64,000 nucleotides of DNA from an uncultured Eubacteriales bacterium (GTDB taxonomy: Bacteria; Bacillota; Clostridia; Saccharofermentanales; Saccharofermentanaceae), in the NCBI GenBank assembly GCA_900314745.1, contig OMWK01000002.1:112204-176203 (forward strand), read 5' to 3'. A program made the position numbers and the translations under genes. How positions within the stretch are numbered: position 1 is the first letter of the stretch; each line of letters opens with the position of its first letter. Of this stretch, positions 62,501 through 64,000 are shown piece after piece. The notes beneath the pieces are model-generated. The model saw nothing but the letters and a program-made list of their open reading frames with translations, ran no database searches and was not told where the DNA came from.

Positions 62501-64000
62501 ATATAATAGCCTTCGGGAGCTTTGGTCTCGCGGATCATATAATTGACAGGATAATCACCGGAATCTTCAATATCAGGAAACAACCGGGGATCATCGAATC
62601 TGTAATCGAATATGATGATGCCGTCGCGGTCCGTATCGGCTTCTTCCCCGATAAGCCTGTCTTCACCATCTATGACTCCATTGGCATTGATATCCGCATA
62701 GAGTTCAAATGTCGCATCATTTAATCCTGTATAACCGGATATCAGGGTTCCTGTTGATCCATCGGCTTTCCCTACTTCAATATGAAGTCTCAGTTCGCGG
62801 TTGCTTAACGTGACAACCTGAGGAGTCTCATGGTCAGCAGATGTCACGTCTATGTATCTTTGGAAATATCTTGGTACTCCATTTGAATCCAAAGGCCCCG
62901 CTTCCCATCCGTCAGGAACCCTGTAATGGCTTATATCGTTATTACCGTCTGAATCAGTAATATACTCCAGAATCCTGTATCTGCCGTAACGAAGATCACC
63001 CACGTAACTCGCATTGCTGTGGGTTATAGCCTCATAATTACCCCATGCTCCTGTCTGTCTCTCTGTTCTGTAGGACCAGTTAACATCATAAGTGTTATTA
63101 TTCCCAGAAGTTACTCCGGATGGAGAATTCGGATTGGCAATGGTACCTGTAGCGATACGTCCGCCGCCCTCTCTCCATAATTCAAACCTTACTCCGCTTA
63201 CGCCGTTGCCGGTCTCATCTATCTTAACTACATCAACAGCGCCCGTATTCTCTCTGTTCTGAACTATGGCGCGGTAAGTCGTCTGATAAGTGGATGCATA
63301 GATATCGCCGTCGTTAACGGAAACAGAAGGCAATGTGGCGGTATGAGCTGATGATCCCCAGTTGCCACAGACAAATGTGCCCTCAGGAGTAATGTGGAAT
63401 ACCATAGCGTACTTTTTATGTGAACCGTTACTCATGTCATGCCAGCCGGATGCATTCTCCGTATCGATATACATCTCCTCGATTCCGTCAGACATGAATA
63501 TGCCCTCATCCCACTCTTCCGTAACCACATAATATCCGTACGGAAGACAGGTCATGTATGAAGCAGATGCCGTTCCGTTTATAACGGGCCAGTCCACCCA
63601 TCTGTTCTGCTGATCATAAGTGGTGTAATACTGCCAGTAACGCGCAGGGAAATGCTCGCTTAGGCTTGATATTGTAGGATCATGTCCGGCAACATCCCAC
63701 GTTACGTCACAATAATGAAGTCCTGTATCCTGATCGACCCAGCCTTCGTTATATGATCTGCCGGCACCGGCTTCGGGAACCCTTCCCCAAACGAATGCCG
63801 AATGGCCATCCCAGACGTGCGCATTTGGACCAGTTATGCACTGATACTCGAAGGACCCCCAATCCTGCCAATAGTACATTCCGAATGATATGTTGCTGAC
63901 ATCGGACCAGAAGTTGTCCTCTGTATATGTTCCGCCGTATCCTCCGGTCCATTCTTTCCTTATGGATATTGAACCGAATTCAAGGCTGTCCTCTTCCCTG
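59554..64000 (-). CDS. Giant VaFE-repeat surface protein with sorting signal (5' end outside window)
   Basis: The frame is open to the window edge: 40 residues precede the first in-window Met (63879), so at least 1481 residues exist and the true start is not visible. Numbering from that Met: 1-200 aromatic-rich, unrecognised; about 213-360 a SpaA/Cna-B-like domain (VDVVKIDETGNGVSGVRFEL); about 363-615 two similar domains carrying DxNxDGxxDxxD loops; about 618-725 another (RIRLHKIDAETGESVNSALF); 746-1399 five VaFE domains; then VPQTG, a hydrophobic helix and RRKKHGH. A rigid, cross-linked stalk or pilus-like fibre exposed on the cell wall is expected. The sortase gene follows directly. Confidence 0.88.
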   Translation of the reverse strand, partial: REEDSLEFGSISIRKEWTGGYGGTYTEDNFWSDVSNISFGMYYWQDWGSFEYQCITGPNAHVWDGHSAFVWGRVPEAGAGRSYNEGWVDQDTGLHYCDVTWDVAGHDPTISSLSEHFPARYWQYYTTYDQQNRWVDWPVINGTASASYMTCLPYGYYVVTEEWDEGIFMSDGIEEMYIDTENASGWHDMSNGSHKKYAMVFHITPEGTFVCGNWGSSAHTATLPSVSVNDGDIYASTYQTTYRAIVQNRENTGAVDVVKIDETGNGVSGVRFELWREGGGRIATGTIANPNSPSGVTSGNNNTYDVNWSYRTERQTGAWGNYEAITHSNASYVGDLRYGRYRILEYITDSDGNNDISHYRVPDGWEAGPLDSNGVPRYFQRYIDVTSADHETPQVVTLSNRELRLHIEVGKADGSTGTLISGYTGLNDATFELYADINANGVIDGEDRLIGEEADTDRDGIIIFDYRFDDPRLFPDIEDSGDYPVNYMIRETKAPEGYYINNDPSWVVADESCGYRASVSVADMPYVRLEATVYKFDGWNGCLLSGYTGSYDASFSLYADMNHDGRLDDSDVFLDTLADSDRDGVVKFDYVLTPELIALKFPMISSDDPLSYPTDYLVVEETAPFDYFRSDEVYVLNLPARQYSADASVYIEEEPYTARIRLHKIDAETGESVNSALFTIYTDADGNGVYTEGVDTKATTFTDGNLTEAAFVWNQEENCYISSNLRSGRYIVVETGLPDGYFYVDSNGQPSLARNEVLIVIEGEDTSVEGFVPEVYESTVYNISPKIYTTLISPDTGTSVAPVGTDVELVDTVTYRNLVPGVEYVMTGTLMDKATGGALYDENGAAITSSTVFVPESPDGSVDVVFVLDTERLVNVTSNGDDASVRDIVAFEVLEFATSSGSYPQWYDGNPVATHENINALGQTVRIGEIRTGVYDSSTHDQITSSGLATIIDNVHYEGLVPGVTYEVRGHLHLVDYDSNGARIDAGVIRPVSSEEILEPVTVFTPEDTEGYVEVVFKVDTERLRGRTMVAYEDLYQDGVHIMWHTDINDQAQTIVVPDVHTNAYGSDVNGDIVAYGQNARITDTVSYENLLVGRQYMVQGYLYWMYTDDNGNIHSGPVSDILGETEAIATAVFTAELASGSVDVLFTFDSSVLAGLHYDKLVVMENLYNLSTMTRIAYHWDINDEAQSVYIPSVRTTAVDDSSGSKTITESRTATVTDRVYYSNLEPGREYTVAGSVQYAVTDENGNVTSTGTLVQNGEEVKAQLTFVPSSSSGYVDVTFEIDGTSLSGIDKLVVFEDLYAGPGIRVATHADINDEEQTIHILRMYSSAGSLGGGRSVVPSDSVTLIDTVFYEGLTPGNEYRIETDIMNSVTGVSDAHQSTLFVPESVDGSIDISVTVDGSSYTSEKLVIFECLYDSKTGALIKAHTDWNDSEQSITFVPQTGIQYDPVYRITGCAILSFGAVFACGFIVINSRRKKHGH
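59557..59682 (-). other. C-terminal cell-wall sorting signal (VPQTG, helix, basic tail)
   Basis: Codes for residues 1400-1441: VPQTG (1400-1404), a hydrophobic segment (about 1411-1433) and RRKKHGH. This is the three-part layout of sortase substrates, with V in place of the usual first L or N. Confidence 0.85.
59683..61644 (-). repeat. Five tandem VaFE domains with predicted Thr-Gln ester bonds
   Basis: Repeats start at residues 746, 887, 1018, 1154 and 1284. Each has an opening [IVM]-x-[TS], a V-x-Y-x-x-L-x-x-G-x-x-Y strand, an [LIM]V-[AVI]-[FYM]-E motif and a closing H-x-[DN]-x-N-x-x-x-Q-[TS]. The His-to-Gln distance is eight residues in all five. Confidence 0.85.

Overview
The window looks like a chromosomal segment of an anaerobic, low-to-mid GC Clostridia-type Firmicute. 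The basis is strong AGGAGG-type ribosome sites, a Lys-tRNA with encoded CCA, RqcH, an ABC-F ATPase, YqeG, YraN, RsfS, a class B sortase, Pro/Thr-rich surface proteins and the nickel-pincer genes larB/larC/larE. I cannot place it below class level. The sequence is almost completely coding, mostly on the minus strand, in short tightly packed operons with ATGA or TAATG overlaps. I see no phage, insertion sequence, CRISPR array or rRNA. Both window ends cut through genes for surface or cell-wall proteins.

Layout, left to right. 1-8924: a truncated SH3b-glucosaminidase, prfB, an aminotransferase with its Lrp-type regulator, an ABC-F ATPase, asd, a lipoprotein and rarA. 8924-12201: glyA, a SleB-like wall hydrolase, a small membrane protein and a membrane-anchored alpha/beta hydrolase. 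12285-18906: a D,D-carboxypeptidase, a GT-C type membrane protein, and a sulfur-transfer set (cysteine desulfurase, thiI, AIR-synthase-like protein). 18989-22202: rpsB-tsf and an M20 dipeptidase. 22224-25634: an operon of two unknown membrane proteins followed by larB, larC and larE. 25743-30044: TGS-less thrS, RNA modification genes and a lipoprotein. 30147-35248: a two-component system, an RluF-like synthase, yqeG and aspartokinase. 35249-42712: comEC, engB, two tandem PRPP-synthetase paralogues, a small basic membrane protein and rqcH. 42709-49900: an acyltransferase, queH, ruvB-ruvA-ruvC, a pyrimidine-nucleoside phosphorylase, a FecR-domain protein and tRNA-Lys. 49979-58795: purB, an aminotransferase, yraN, birA, comEA, rsfS, a nadD-yqeK fusion, purD and nudC. 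58827-64000: a class B sortase and, directly upstream of it, a very large surface protein that runs off the right edge.

How the genes fit together: asd and the aspartokinase feed the aspartate family of amino acids. purB, purD and the PRPP synthetases serve purine synthesis. thiI with its cysteine desulfurase makes thiolated tRNA, and queH makes queuosine. ComEC and ComEA form a DNA-uptake core. The ruv genes sit behind a promoter with an apparent LexA box. The sortase and the large VaFE-repeat protein form a cell-surface assembly pair.

The most interesting items are: (1) the lar operon led by two unrecognised membrane proteins; (2) the VaFE protein with five predicted Thr-Gln ester domains, the last with Ser in place of Thr, paired with its sortase; (3) a PRPP-synthetase pair in which one copy has lost the catalytic Lys; (4) four genes without a ribosome site whose -10 box lies 6-8 nt before ATG, suggesting leaderless mRNAs; (5) terminators abutting or overlapping the ribosome site of the next gene, most strikingly at comEA. 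All functional calls rest on reading motifs by eye; no database search was possible.
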